64,000 bases of DNA, taken from positions 1 through 64,000 of the forward strand of contig NTMA01000093.1 of the NCBI GenBank assembly GCA_002917075.1, given 5' to 3'. Of this stretch, positions 12,231 to 24,169 are shown one piece after another. A program made the position numbers and the translations under genes. Each line of letters opens with the position of its first letter. Positions within the stretch are counted from its first letter, which is position 1. This DNA comes from Hawksworthiomyces lignivorus. Its lineage: Eukaryota; Ascomycota; Sordariomycetes; Ophiostomatales; Ophiostomataceae. The notes beneath the pieces were generated by a model. The model ran no database searches. It had not been told where the DNA came from and worked only from the letters and a program-made list of their open reading frames with translations.

Positions 12231-14381
12231 ATGGATCTCCCACTAGAACGATTGTGCGATAATCTCTCAAACTTCGAACTGATTGATACCTTAATTGCAT
12301 CTGCTTGTCATGGCTCGGCCGGTAGTAAATCAACGCTAAAGCATGGCGACGAGACACCGAAACAGCTGGCGTGCTCGAGTTGCAGGAAGAAGAAAATAAA
12401 AGTGTGTCTTCGCGCAAGTATTGATCAAATGAATTATATTAAACCAATCATAGTGCATACCGGGTTTGGACCGAGCTAGTCGCTGTCGTGCTTGCGCGAA
12501 AACGGGTATTGAGTGTCACATACCAGCCACAGATGAAAGAAAATTGTCAAACTCGAAAAAATTAGTCCGAGAGCTATATGCACGTATAGCAACCCTTGAA
12601 GCTGAGCTGCAAGAACATCGAATGCTATGTTCCCGTCAAAATACCGAGAGCAGTAAAGACGTCGGGCTTGATGATGAGCTAATTGGGCCTTGCTCCCCGA
12701 GTAGTCGATCTGACAAATCAGCGTCGTCCGATAATATGGTTATCCGATTATGCGGTGGCCATCGACAGCTTAATAGCGACCGTGTCGGAAGACTTCGGTA
12801 TTTTGGCCCTACCTCTAGCCTGCACATGACTGAGAACACAACGTCGTCTATATGGACTCATGAACCAACGCGACGCTGCGGTGGCTTTAGGTGGCAAGAT
12901 GTGCTCCCATTGCCACTTCAAGACTACCTTTTTGACCTCTACTGGAAATATCAACATCAAATCATTCCAATTATTCACAAGGAAGGTTAGACCTCCCTGT
13001 ACGATTCGCTTTCCAAGTTAGAGTCCGTATATCTAATGCTAATTGTTACTAGCCTTCCTTCAAGACTTTCGCAGTGGCCAAACAAAGTACTGCAGCAAGC
13101 TTCTAGTTCATTGCATCCTAACACGTGCGGCCGCTATATCTGACGGGGCAGATATTCGTGCCATGGCTTTGGTGGAGGACGAAACTAACGAAGATCCTCC
13201 TTTGCTTTTGGAGTTGTTTTTCTTTTGACCGGTAAATTTCACAAGATTGTCTACGTAAGGACAAATAGTTCAAAGCTGATGGCATTCTAGACAATGGGCC
13301 CTCTACTTGGGAAGGCCACAAATGATCAAACTCGATGATGTGACTGTACAGAAACCGAAGTGCACGGATACGGGCACCTCTCTTGAGCTTCGCATGTCTC
13401 CTGCATGGGCAAATCTGCTCGAAATCGTAGGTATCCTTTGTGATGCGCTGTAAGTAGACCTCTTGTATGTATCTTGGCCTTTGTGTATAGTCATATATAC
13501 TGTGCTTTAGATGGAGGGGCGCTGACTTTCGTAATGCAGGAATGGCGCCCAGACTACTCGCCACAGAGTTGCGATATTGGACCAAAATCTCAGAGACTGG
13601 TACATGAACCTAGATTCTGGCTTTCGTTACAACCCTCAGCAAATACCCGCTGTCTTCCACTTACAGTAAGTTTCAAGCGCTATTTTCGGACCGACGATTT
13701 CGCTCTCTTAATTTTTCGTGTACACACACTTTTGCTAGTGGTAATAATAAAGCCTCTAATCAAGGATATTACAGCATGCAGTATTCTGCAGCGGTAATTT
13801 TACTTCACCGCCCATTGGCTCAATTTGGAAATAGCCGAGACGACCAGAGGAGTTCGTCTAAAGATACTTCTCGACAAATTTGTGTTCAGCATGCCTGCCT
13901 CATCGCTCAGTATTTACAGCAGTATGAGGAATTCCACGGCATCCTCCGTAAGCTCTCTTAGGTAACACTACATATTATCGGATCGGCTGCTATAACTTTG
14001 ATCGCCACGCTTTCGGAGCACAATGATAGTATAAATACTTATTATCTCGCGTCATCACTCCAGCCCTGTATCCGCTCCTTAGGAGAACTAGAAGAAAGTC
14101 ATTTACCAACGAAGCGCGTTAGAAGGCTGATTCAACAGGCAATTAGACTACTAAATCTAGAGAGCAAGATTAGTAGCATCTCATCAAATAGTAGAGGAGA
14201 TACTCTTAGAATGAGCGGTTGGACAGCGGCATCCCTAGATATTCCAATAGGCGGAATCTGGGGAGGCGAAGCACATGCAACAGTGCACTCTAAATCTATT
14301 GCATTTGACGAGTATCTCCCGGCCGGGAATTATGGGTCCCAGGCAGAGATGCTTATGTCTTTCGAGTCATTGTTATTTTGA
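12231..14381 (+). pseudogene. Broken Zn2Cys6 transcription factor
   Basis: Exon 1 (12231-12401) ends in the first half of the zinc cluster (CSSCRKKKIK); exon 2 (12454-12985) continues it (CIPGLDRASRCRACAKTGIEC). Further pieces match the fungal_trans domain: FLQDFRSGQTKYCSKLL (from 13053), LYLGRPQMIKLDDVTV (about 13295), LRDWYMNLDSGFRYNP (about 13590), MQYSAAVILLHRP (13776) and SAAITLIATLSEHND (from about 13986). The segment expected between PPLLLELFF and LYLGRP, about 85 residues including the usual GW-YSGMA-R--DLGLH motif, is missing, and a TGA stop lies at 13226. A second in-frame TAG interrupts at about 13960. The gene therefore looks inactivated. It may once have controlled the neighbouring dehydrogenase and EthD genes. 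Confidence 0.75.
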
Positions 14382-14519
14382 GTTTAGAAAATCCCATGTG
14401 TTTAAATTATGAGGATCTGCTGGCGTTGTTAAGTTTTTTTAATCCTCATGTCTTTGCATCGCGCATAAAATGGCATACATTGTGTAGAGACTGTGTAAGA
14501 TTTAGGCCCATGTACTTCT

Positions 14520-15716
14520 CTATTCAAATCTGATTGCTAACCTCCCTCGAACTTTGTTATGGGTCAGCAAACCAATCATTTCATAGATATCCTGCAGATC
14601 ATGATAGTATGTAGTGTGCGACTTCACGTTATGTTTATGTGAGAAATCTATGCATTCCTTCAGGTTGCTCGCGGTCGAATTGCTAGCCCCCATAATTCTA
14701 TATTTCCCCAGCGCCACATCGATTGTCGAGAAGGTAAGGCGTTCTTGTGTATGCCCAACTACCATCAATATTCCATTAACGCGAAGGACATCTGGCGCTT
14801 GGTCATATGACGACTTGGAACTGTTGTAATTGACTACAGCGTGGCAGCCTCCTTTGGTTATTTCTTTCATTGTCTCGACGTAGTCTCGAGCTGACTTCAT
14901 GTTAAAGACGTGATCCGCCCCACAAGCTTTAGCTTCCAGAAGTTGACTATTCAAAATATCAAGGCAGATAATACTGTAGCCCATGGCCTTGGCGTACTGG
15001 ATACCTGGTTACACATGCTTATTAATATGCGATTGATTTTTTGCTCCATTTCAGAACATATGTTTGTGAAGTTGCATGTAGCAGACCCTATAATTGGACT
15101 GGAATAGGATATATACCTAGATGCCCAAGGCCACCACAGCCGATCACTGCAATCCATTTTCCAATTGGATTTTTGGAAAGGTCAGCTATGCCATGGTAGC
15201 TTGTTACTCCAGCGCAAAAGAGCGGAGCCGCTTCGGCTGGGGATAGGCCCTCAGGCAAAACAATAGTATTTCTGTGGTGAATTGCGATATATTCTTGGAA
15301 GAAACCATCTGCTGAATGACCAGGGTTCTTACAGCCGCCGTATGTCTCGCACCACATTGGGAGAGTGGGCATCCTTCGCAATCAAAACAAATATTAGTTG
15401 AAGGAAGGAATCCAACTATGTCACCAATGGCAAAGCCACTGCATTCAGATCCAATAGCAACGATAGCTCCTGTAGCTTCGTGGCCCATTGTGATTGGGGG
15501 AACATTTTTTCCTCTAGGTTTGATGCCAACTTCATCAGATTCGAAATTCATCAAGTCTGAGCGGCGCAAGCTGCTGCAAATAGTTTTTACGAGAAGCTCG
15601 TAAGGTTTAGGTTGTGGTACTTGGATCGTATTGACATGTACCTGGTTATCTGACGCGTGGTATTGCGCTGCTCTCATTGTGCTCGGAATTTCCATGTTGG
15701 TGTCTTGGAGTGGCAT
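14520..15716 (-). pseudogene. Frameshifted zinc-dependent alcohol dehydrogenase
   Basis: Minus-strand gene with exons 15716-15117 and 15004-14520 around a 112-nt GT-AG intron that rejoins GGLGHLG to IQYAKAMGYS. It is an MDR alcohol dehydrogenase: catalytic-zinc residues in CSSLRRSDL and GHEATG, the structural zinc-loop start ICFDCEGC, the nucleotide fold VIGCGGLGHLG, and a C-terminus ending VRGRLAIRFE. Within the zinc loop, at about 15345-15375, the frame changes by one base: ICFDCEGCPLSQ reads in one frame and WCETYGGCKNPGHSADGFF in another. The simplest reading is a one-base deletion, leaving a pseudogene unless it is a sequencing error; everything else is well conserved. It is divergent from the EthD gene. 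Confidence 0.75.
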
Positions 15717-16350
15717 GCACTAGAAAATGGTATATTATAACTAAAAGGTATAGAGAGACGAGGTTTTAGATATGCAAAGTTTTTACAAATAAAGTGTTGT
15801 TGACGCCCACGCCGTTCTCGTACATATTTAATGTTTTTTTATTTATTTATTTTTATTTATTATATACTATTTTTTTTTTATTTTTTTCGATATTATCTCC
15901 AAAGGAAAAGGGCTATTTCCGAAAGCGAATAAAGTTCTCACACCCGACGTATAAGATTTAGATGCACGCCAGCACTATCACTAGGACTTTTGCGGTTTTT
16001 GAAGTCCGTGACAGTGCATGAGCACCAAAGGAAATCCTTCAGCTAGACCCAAGCGGAAACTATCTCCGCTTCTCAATTCTTCGCGGGAAGTTTAAGGTGA
16101 GAAACATAACGTGGGGTGATGGCCACACTAATGAATCATTTAAGTATTGGACCAAATCTAATCTGAGCATACATATGTACTTCAGCGATATTCTCGATAA
16201 GCAAATTCGAAATTAACTATTATTTAAATACCCTTCACTGACGAAAGATTGCTGTCTTAATGTGTGCGTTAATGGAAAGACCAATTCGCTCACTACATGT
16301 ACACTGGAATATATTTAACCGTTCAACAGCTACCCGTACGAAGAAACAAA
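15717..16350. other. Divergent promoter region with CGG-N9-CCG element
   Basis: Lies between the broken dehydrogenase and the EthD gene. It contains a T/A low-complexity block at about 15835-15890 and an inverted repeat GCGGAAACTATCTCCGC at 16053-16069 (CGG-N9-CCG), one base shorter than the 16-bp palindrome found in the right-hand cluster. The role is inferred only from form and position. Confidence 0.4.
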
Positions 16351-16840
16351 ATGTCCTCAGCGGAAAAGCTTATTCGGATAACGACACTAATCCCGCGGAA
16401 AAAAGGCCTTACAGAGGAGCAATTCTATAAGCATTGGACAGAAGTCCACGCTCCGATGGCCGTTGATTTCATGATGAGACACGGCGTTGTTGAATACCGC
16501 CAGGTGAGATGCGAAGGCAAAACAGGGAGTGTCCACTGCTTGTGAAAAAGCTAATGTCCGCTTCTTGCAGTATCATACGACTCCTGAAACAAAAGCGCTT
16601 GGAGAAGCCATGGCAAAGGCAGCTGGACGACCAATGCTTAGTTTCGACGGCATCAGTGATGCGTACGTTCGTGATTTCAAAACGTTTGAAGACGCCTTTA
16701 CGGATCCAGAATATTTAAATAAAATCCGTGCCGATGAGTTGGCCTTCATCGATGTCGAGAATATTCAAATGACAATTGGTCAGGATTGGTTAGTTGTCCA
16801 CGACGGCCAAAAAGTTACAGAACACGCCAGAACTATTTGA
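16351..16840 (+). CDS. EthD-domain protein
   Basis: Two exons, 16351-16503 and 16571-16840 (67-nt intron GTGAGA..TTGCAG), give 140 aa. An EthD/dimeric alpha-beta barrel fold is indicated by LIRITTLIPRKKGLTEEQFYKHW..VHAPMAVDFM near the N-terminus and the pair of strands around ISDAYVRDFKTFEDAFTDPEYL. EthD proteins are small dimers; some fungal ones act as decarboxylases, dehydratases or monooxygenase-like enzymes in polyketide and aromatic metabolism, others have no known activity. The start at MSSAEKL is chosen over an upstream Met at 16297, which would add an unconserved 18-residue leader. It appears intact although both neighbours on its left are broken. Confidence 0.85.
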
Positions 16841-17258
16841 AAACTTACAAATAAGCGAGTGAGAGCGAAAGTAAGAGAGATAAACACTCCATATCCAATA
16901 GAAAAGTAAACATTTCCAAGGTTGCACTGCATTACAGCACGTGAGACGCTAAAGCACCTAATTATTTGTATTTTGGTTCTGCCAACAGTTTTTAATTGGG
17001 GAACACCTGGTGTATGTATTTAGAATTTCCTTAGCTAAAGCTTACGCGTGAATTACAGGTAATACTACGTATGCATAATTCCATTATTAGTAAGCCCTGT
17101 CAGCTACCGTCGTCACATAGTCTCCCTTTCTAATCATGTTTCAAAGCTTTAAATTCGATTTTTGATCGCGACTCTCAACTCCATTACCTGAACACTGGGC
17201 AGAGAGTCGGGTCCACAAGCAAGCCCTCACTTTGCCAATACTAATCATCACAGTAGTC
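16841..17258. other. Intergenic upstream of aquaporin gene
   Basis: AT-rich promoter-type sequence; no gene, repeat or palindrome of note seen. Confidence 0.4.
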
Positions 17259-18269
17259 ATGGTCGACGATAAAGCAACCCACGGATCCTTACCAGCCGGC
17301 GCATTCGACCAATCTCTGCCATTAAGTAACGCCGACAGTGAAGCAGCAAACCTCGCTGGCACGTCACAGCAGTCATCCGCGACCCTGAACTTCCCTACTA
17401 CAAGCGTTACATCCTTCACTGGCACCAACTTCGAAGGATCTTTCGCTCGACCTGTGGTGCAAAAGAGGCCATCTGTCCGACGGCCTTGGTTTCTACGGCG
17501 CAGTTACTACACGCAGGGATGGACCGACCCAAGCATCTGGAAAGCTGGTATTGTGGAGGGCGTTGGCGCGTCGGCGCTTGTATGGCTATCAGGCCAATTT
17601 GGCATGACGATAGGCAGCTACAACGATAAAGAAATCGGCTCGTATGTGGCTATTTGGGGCGGTGTGCTTATCGCAAGTGGCATCTATGCAACGGCCCCAG
17701 CATCCGGAGGACATTTAAACCCACTCATCACCTGGTCAACCGTTGTAGCAGGGCTATGTCCTGTGCCACGCGGTTTCATTTATATCATGTTCCAGATGAT
17801 CGGAGGCGCGGTGGCAGGCGGGTCGTTGCTAGGTACATGGGGCCATGCGAAGACAGCTGCATCACATGCAACTGGATGCTACTTTGACCCAACTGAGATC
17901 TCCAGTGGCCAAGTTTTGCTTCTCGAGATATTCTCTTCGTTATATCTCATATTTCTTGCTTTCGGGGTAGGCTTGGATCCCAGACAGGCTGCGGTGTTTG
18001 GCCCACAACTGGGGCCAGCGCTAGTTGGTGCCATCTTTGGGCTCGTCTCCTTTGTAACGACTGGAACGGCACCTGGATATATGGGCGCTGGTTTGAACCC
18101 AGCGAGGTGTTTCGCTTACTCTATCGCTAGACGGGATTTCTCATACTATTGGATATGGATCATTGGGCCAGCGATAGGGGCAGCATTAAATGGTGTGTTG
18201 TATAACTTTATCCCACCATGGCACAATTCTAACAAGGAAGCGAAAAAGGATACAGAGGCAGAGCAATAG
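17259..18269 (+). CDS. Aquaporin / major intrinsic protein with NPL first box
   Basis: Single-exon gene of 336 aa from the ATG at 17259. A cytosolic N-terminal tail of about 100 residues (Ser/Ala-rich, then RRPWFLRRSYY) precedes six membrane helices. The two pore half-helices carry GGHLNPLITW (the usual NPA is NPL) and GLNPARCF (normal NPA). MIP channels pass water or small neutral solutes such as glycerol or acids. The changed first box and bulky context suggest a non-water solute or altered selectivity, which cannot be decided here. It sits among broken genes but is itself uninterrupted. Confidence 0.88.
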   Translation: MVDDKATHGSLPAGAFDQSLPLSNADSEAANLAGTSQQSSATLNFPTTSVTSFTGTNFEGSFARPVVQKRPSVRRPWFLRRSYYTQGWTDPSIWKAGIVEGVGASALVWLSGQFGMTIGSYNDKEIGSYVAIWGGVLIASGIYATAPASGGHLNPLITWSTVVAGLCPVPRGFIYIMFQMIGGAVAGGSLLGTWGHAKTAASHATGCYFDPTEISSGQVLLLEIFSSLYLIFLAFGVGLDPRQAAVFGPQLGPALVGAIFGLVSFVTTGTAPGYMGAGLNPARCFAYSIARRDFSYYWIWIIGPAIGAALNGVLYNFIPPWHNSNKEAKKDTEAEQ

Positions 18270-19097
18270 AAGCACATGATTCCTATATTATTAGATTGGA
18301 TTTGGTGAAATTGGCGAAGAATGTGGGTGCTGAACCAACTCGAGTTTTGGCATGCTTGGGTCTCATATGAAGAGCTTTCCCCTGATTAAATGAAGTTCTT
18401 GGCAGATCACTTCACTAGCGGGGTCGATCGCTAAAGCAGCGGGGCTTCCTCGTAAACGCTTATAGCCGATTTCCATGATCCCCGCCCGTTTAAAAGGAGA
18501 AGCTCTTCTTTGGCTGCTTACCAACCAGCGTTCTGTCTCAATTCTTGGCACCATCCAGGCACTCTAGTCATCAATCGCCCAGAGCCCTGGGAAATGGACT
18601 TTGACTACTGGGCGTTGGCCGAGCTAAAAAAGCTTCTGAAGCTGAGCGACGATGAGACAAGTTATCACCTATACCACCAACCTCTCCTGTTCGGAAGCAG
18701 CCCAGCATCTGCAAGGCCTCATGGGAGATTCTCCTAAAGCTCTAGAGTTTGTGGTTCTATTTGTCCAACGCTAGACAACTGCGCAAGATGGTAAAGCAAC
18801 TAGCCATTATAATAACGCTAGTGACGAGATTATAAGGCAGACGCACTCTCAATCTATTACGACCAAGTCCAGCAGTCTAAGTCCAGCAACTGGGACTCAA
18901 GACTCAAAATCGCCAGACGATAGTCATGCAAATCAGCGGCCAGCTTACACAGCAAATACTCTTTTTCCGTTTAATAGACAAAACTTTGGCTCGCCTGCAC
19001 GCCCTAAGCATACGAACTCTGTGATCTTAGCTGGAGATATTTGAGCAAGGGATGAGGTAAATAAATACTTCTACCACAATGTGAAATCTAGTCGCTC
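18270..19097. other. Intergenic, possible decayed N-terminus of vWA gene
   Basis: An open frame at 18510-18737 contains DYWALAELKKLLKLSDDET and could be a remnant of the N-terminal part of the pseudogene that follows. Evidence is weak. No other feature seen. Confidence 0.3.
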
Positions 19098-21061
19098 AAA
19101 AGATTTAAGCAAGAAATGCTCCAAATGCTGCAGGATCTGCAGTATGAGTGTCACATCTATAACTCCGAGATCGAGCCTGAGCACGACACCGAGTACATGT
19201 GCACTTGTAGCATCCGCAAATATCAGCAGCGCAAATGGAACAGGCTTGGCCTTCAGCAATTGTGGGCGAAGGCAGTTATGTATCCGGGTAAGCAAGATCA
19301 CGTTCTCTGCCGACTGCTGGAACTCGTCTTATAAAAGAATTGCGGCGCAAGTGAGCGATCTTACAGCATCGCAAGCAGCCCTTACCTATTTCGAGTAGGA
19401 TCGCCGTACGGGTACCGCTAGAGTTTCATAGGAAGAAGCCAGAGACCTTTACCACGCCAGCGTTTGCGATGGGTGCGCGAGACAATCTCTCTGAACAATC
19501 AGCTGAATCATGAGGCTCAGGCCAAAGTTGAGTCCAATGAACCAAATGACAGTATCTGGGAGGACTGGAAGATGTCAAACTCCAATAATATATTGATAAG
19601 CTCGATCGACAAAACTGCCACCGATATTAATTCGCAATCTCGAGAAGTTTCGGACTCGACGGAACGTCCAACCGAATTCTACCACTAAATTGAAAGGCAC
19701 GAATGCTTCTCAATTCGGAAGTCTGAGACGAGTCCTGGGAATTATGTCTGCACAAGAGAAGGCAATTAAAAGAGCGAGCAACCTCCGCCAAGATATTCTC
19801 ATCGAAGAGCAAGGGCGATGGTCTGATGCACAGACGCAAAAATTAGTCTCGGAGTATCAGAAAAAGGTTGGTATCTCTAGAAAGGTGTCAAGTCTCCGAG
19901 CAGCGAAACCGATTCAATACTTGCATCTCCTACGTGCGGGATACTTTGAGCCCATTCCTGTAGCCTGGGCCAAAAGGTCGTCTAATCCTCTCAAATTTAT
20001 CATAGACGCTAAGGATGGCTGGAGGGGAATCACACCGGCCTGGCGAGGGTTTGAAGATCTTGCTGAAGAGCGCCTCTACTGGGTTCTCAACAATCGCGAT
20101 GACAGTGTGAGAGCAAGGATGAAGCCAGATTTTATTTCAGTGACGAACGTGGCTCAAGCAAGAATGGCCGTTGCCGTTGAACCACCTCCAGTGTACTATT
20201 CTGCAAACGATATATGCATGCTCCAGCATATTTCCACAGGATACTCAAAACAGATCATGCCAGCGCCTTTCCAACCTTATGATACACCAGAATTAGCAAC
20301 CGACGACTCTATGATTCTCTTGGACGTATCCGGTTCCATGGATTTTGACCCCATTCGGCCAATTTATGATCAATGCTTGATAACAGGCTATGCCAGGTCT
20401 ACACAGCCGAAACACAAAGGTATGGTTGCTTGTATTTACGCCGAAGCTATGAGTGCTAAAATTTGATATTAGATGTTGCCAAATCTATCCGCAGGTTTAT
20501 GGATGCCCTATCATGCCATGATCACCAGTCTGCTGGTTACGACCTTGTCACCTTCGCTAGCGAATCCACTTATATTGGTACTATTAACCACAACAATTTG
20601 AGCAGATGTGGCGCAGCGTTAGAATTGGTGGCCAGACCCGAGTCATGACGGGGTGGCAAAAAGTCAAAGAGCTTCATTTTCATAAGCATCGCGAGTCGGC
20701 TGTACAGCACCCCATATATGGATGGCAAGCGAACCCCCAGATGCCAATACTGAGGCTACTTCTATTTCTGGATGGAGAGGCGACAGATATGGATGAGTTT
20801 GAACTCGATCTGCTCAGCTTGTCATGGGCACATGTTACTATCTTTTTGATTGGCGTCGATAGCTGTCCGCATCACCATCGGCACGCCAACGAACTACAGC
20901 GCATCAGCAGTGTCAACCATCATGTATCGTTTGTAGACGCGCAAGGTAACTGCCCGGAGAGGTATGTAACTCACGAGCTTCTCAAGCGTCATCTGGGCTA
21001 CAATATTTCGTTCCGAGAGTTCGAAGAATTAGAACAACTTCCTGCCTACTCGGAAATATAG
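19098..21061 (+). pseudogene. Multiply broken vWA-domain protein gene
   Basis: Pieces of one fungal vWA protein lie in order but in different frames. LQDLQYECHIYNSEIEPEHD to LCRLLELVL (19116-19331) is followed in another frame by YKRIAAQVSDLTASQAALTYFE, then VPLEFHRKKPETF (from 19412) in a third. A long frame to 20419 carries the MIDAS motif LLDVSGSMDFDP. A 53-nt intron (20420-20472) leads to DVAKSIRRFMDALS and ends in INHNNLS; one base appears missing near 20605 before MWRSVRIGGQTRVMTGW, which runs to a normal-looking end, LEQLPAYSEI. The 20605 break cannot be an intron because no GT donor exists there. The parent is a protein of unknown role conserved in ascomycetes. Confidence 0.75.
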
Positions 21062-21423
21062 GATGATATTGAGAATAAATTCTACTTAATTGTCATTTTT
21101 AACACAAGGAAGAGGGCATACAGGCATTGGAGTGTATTGGGGGGGGGGGGTAGTTACATCGCAGCTGCGAACTGTCTTAAAAAAAATCGGCCATTAAGCA
21201 TTTTGTCTCGATTGTATCAAGATTTACGTACCTGATATGTGGCCTGCTAACTCCAAAATCTTTTCAATTTTTGCGTGACATACTTAAATCATTACATACC
21301 TAGGGTCCGTAACACAGAAAAATGAAAATAGAAGTTTAATGAAATAGATTACTGAAGACATTAATCTATATAGCTAGCAGGAGCAACGGGAGCACCTTTT
21401 TGATTCTCTTAAAAGATTCGAAA
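21062..21423. other. Intergenic with poly-G run
   Basis: Convergent 3' flanks of the vWA pseudogene and the MFS gene. A G homopolymer of about ten lies near 21140. Nothing else seen. Confidence 0.4.
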
Positions 21424-23415
21424 TTAGATGCTGTCGTCATCGCTAGCCTTACCACCTAAATCACGATCCACTACATCTTCCAGCACTGTCATGTCCTTCT
21501 TGCTTGCTTTCACACGAGCTAACTTCAACTTTCTTGTGTCACTCTCCGTATGTCTTGTCACCCACCATGTCAACAATGTGACGATAAAACACGCTCCTAC
21601 ACAACCCATAGCAGCCGCAAAGCTTTCTCGATATCGCGGAGCATATTTAGCTCGAAAGATTTGTGGTCCTATGGCACCACCGATTTGGCCATAGCTATTG
21701 ACAAAGCCAATACTGAACGCAGAACCAGTCGCTTTTGCAGTGGTCTGCACCCGCCAAGGCCACATTAGTGGATAAAAGGTACTAGTAAAGGCATTACCAA
21801 TTAAAGTTGCTGCATAGACTCCGCCGTCAGATGGATATGCAACCATGACACCATAGCATGCGAGAACTACTGAAAAGACGACCATGGGATAAATAGGCCG
21901 TGGAAAGTGTCCCTTGTCGGCAAGATAGCCACTAGCCGCGATGACGACGATGCTGAGAATTGAGACTGGGAGATTGAGGAGCTGTGCTTGAGCGATGGTT
22001 CTATGTCCGTTGTTAGGTATGACATCATTTTACAGTGACATAGAAGTAAAACTATAGTTGAAATGACAGCGTACGTATAACCAAGGTCTGCAATAACAGT
22101 TGGCTGGAAAAAAGTCACACCGCTCGTTCCAACGGTAAAAGTGGCCCAGATGAGTGTAAAGAGCCACAATCTGGAATCTTTGAGAGAAGAGATAATCTCG
22201 TGAAGATTAAAATTCAACTCCTCAGCTCGAGGAGCATTAGGAGGCAGACGAGCTTGAATAAAGGCTTTCTCCTTATCAGTAAGCCATTTTGCTGTGGGGG
22301 GAACTAAAAAAAGTGTTAGTTCGCGAATAGTATGCATAGGATTCTTCCTTTACAGTGAAGACGTACAATCAGGTAGAAATAAGAACACTCCAACGCCCAC
22401 AAGCACCGTGAGCAGCCCCTCTGTTAAGAACAGCCTAAATGCAGAAAGATGAAGAGTTAGCATTGGAAAACAATATGGCCGTGCACGGCGTGCTCTATGC
22501 CTACCATTGCCAACCGGATAGGCCACCGTGCCCGGATGCAAGGTCAAAAGCATAAGCCAATACGCCGCTAATGACCCCAGAAAAATTTCCCAAGCAGTCT
22601 GCTTCTTGTCAGCGAGAACATTATAATTGTCATTTTGCATCTTGGCTAAGGAGTCATACAGAAGTATAACAAGCGGATTGACATCTGTGACGGTTAGAAT
22701 CAAAGTACAAATCATACAATAAAATACTTGGATGATCGGCTTACTTCATCGGGTCTGTACCAATACGTCATCTGCAGAATAACGCCTGGGAACTGGCCTG
22801 CTTCAAAGAGTCCAAGTAAAAATCGGGTGGCATAAAGTCCACCTTTGTTTCGAACGGGAATATGGCATAAGAGTGCAATGCCCCATAAAATGGAAATTCT
22901 TGCTTGCCAGACGCTGGGTCTCAAGCGTTTGATAAGTAAATTGGATGGCGCTTCGAAAACAATGTAAGGGATCTTAGATGGTGAATATTAGTATTGGCCC
23001 TGTTACACTAACAGATCTAAAAAAAACAACTCACATAATACAGGACAGTCAACAAACTATACTCGTCTGATGTCAGGTGAAGTTGTGTCATAATGTTGCG
23101 TGGAGTTCCTGTATTCATGATCCGGGCATTTGAAATATTGGCCGAATCTAAGTTTTTGATCAAAAAGATCAAAGAGCACCATGTCATGAGGCGAAGATCG
23201 ACCCGTCTCATCAACTTCTTTTCTTCTGCTGTAGTGAGTGCTGAACGTGCTCGCATCCTCGCGGCATCGAAGCCACTGATATCCTCTTCCGCAGTTGTAT
23301 TGTCGACTTCAGCGCCTCGCTGAGCAAAATGTAGATTTTCCCCATGAGCTGGATCCTCTTCCTCTGTTGGCTGGAACTGCACAGACTGTGCAGTCATTTC
23401 TTTGGTTTCAGCCAT
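21424..23415 (-). CDS. MFS transporter, Dal5/Tna1-like (anion:cation symporter family)
   Basis: Seven exons, complement(21424-22000, 22075-22303, 22367-22434, 22505-22598, 22660-22684, 22745-22972, 23035-23415), sum to 1602 nt and 533 aa. All six introns are GT-AG and keep phase; exon 3 is only 25 nt. Features: a cytosolic N-terminus of about 80 residues, then twelve predicted helices with IPYIVFEAPSNLLIKRLRPS, ATRFLLGLFEAGQFPGVIL, LFLTEGLLTVLVGVGVF, and a long C-terminal tail. This family imports small anions (allantoate, nicotinate, vitamins, carboxylates) with protons at the plasma membrane. It lies next to an oxygenase gene transcribed away from it. Confidence 0.88.
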
Positions 23416-24169
23416 TTCGTTTCGGGTGTGGAATGTATTTTGATTTCCAGTCGTTAATAGCCCAAAGAAAACTAATAAAGAGTATACGCAGTTCTCTATC
23501 TATACAAAGCATTTGTTTGTCTTTCTCTCAAGGAGCTGGGCTCGGCCATGCAACCCAACTTAAACAACAAGAAGGTTTCCGGATGGTCGGCTCCGTAGGC
23601 ATGATGTAATAGCTGCTAAAAGCACAACTCATTAGCTAGATGTAAGCTGTCGCCAAAAAAAGGGGCTCTAATTCTGGAAATAAGAAAGTTGTCCGGGAAT
23701 TTTACCTTTTCCCCATTCTTGCTGCGTTAGCGATCTCATGAGCACATGCGCGAGGTTGTATTTTGCTTTGTTTTCGTAAATTCTTGTGGATACTATGTTG
23801 TCGTTTGTTTACAAGTGCAATTATACTTGTGCTCTCCCCTGTAACAGAATTCGTTGGTATGTCAAGCTAGCATGAGTCGGACGGGATCCAACCAATAAAA
23901 TATCATACAATTAGATGAGCAAGATGTCGCCATTATCGCGACATTTGTTGCCTTAATGTTGTAGTCTATAACAATTATCGGAGTTACTGAAGAGGGGAAA
24001 TGGAGGCAAGGCTTTAGTACATATTAAAAGGTGTAACCTGATCTTGGGATTGCATGCTTTTCGCATCCGTGCTTATATGGAATAACACTGAGATAATTGA
24101 TTCTTATCAAAAGTAAGAAAACCATATAAAAAAATAACCTTCTTTTCTCGAACCTTTTATTTTAGCAGT
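23416..24169. other. Divergent promoter, MFS / 2OG oxygenase
   Basis: Contains CGGATGGTCGGCTCCG at 23580-23595, which fits CGG-N10-CCG but not the extended palindrome of the right-hand cluster, so it may be chance. The rest is AT-rich. Confidence 0.35.

Noticed and set aside
18510..18737. 75-codon ORF as an independent gene
   Set aside because: At best a remnant of the vWA gene N-terminus; no start context or domain to support a separate gene.
23580..23595. CGG-N10-CCG near the MFS/2OG oxygenase promoter as a seventh regulon site
   Set aside because: It fits only the outer triplets; the inner bases do not form the palindrome. The bare form is expected several times by chance in 64 kb.
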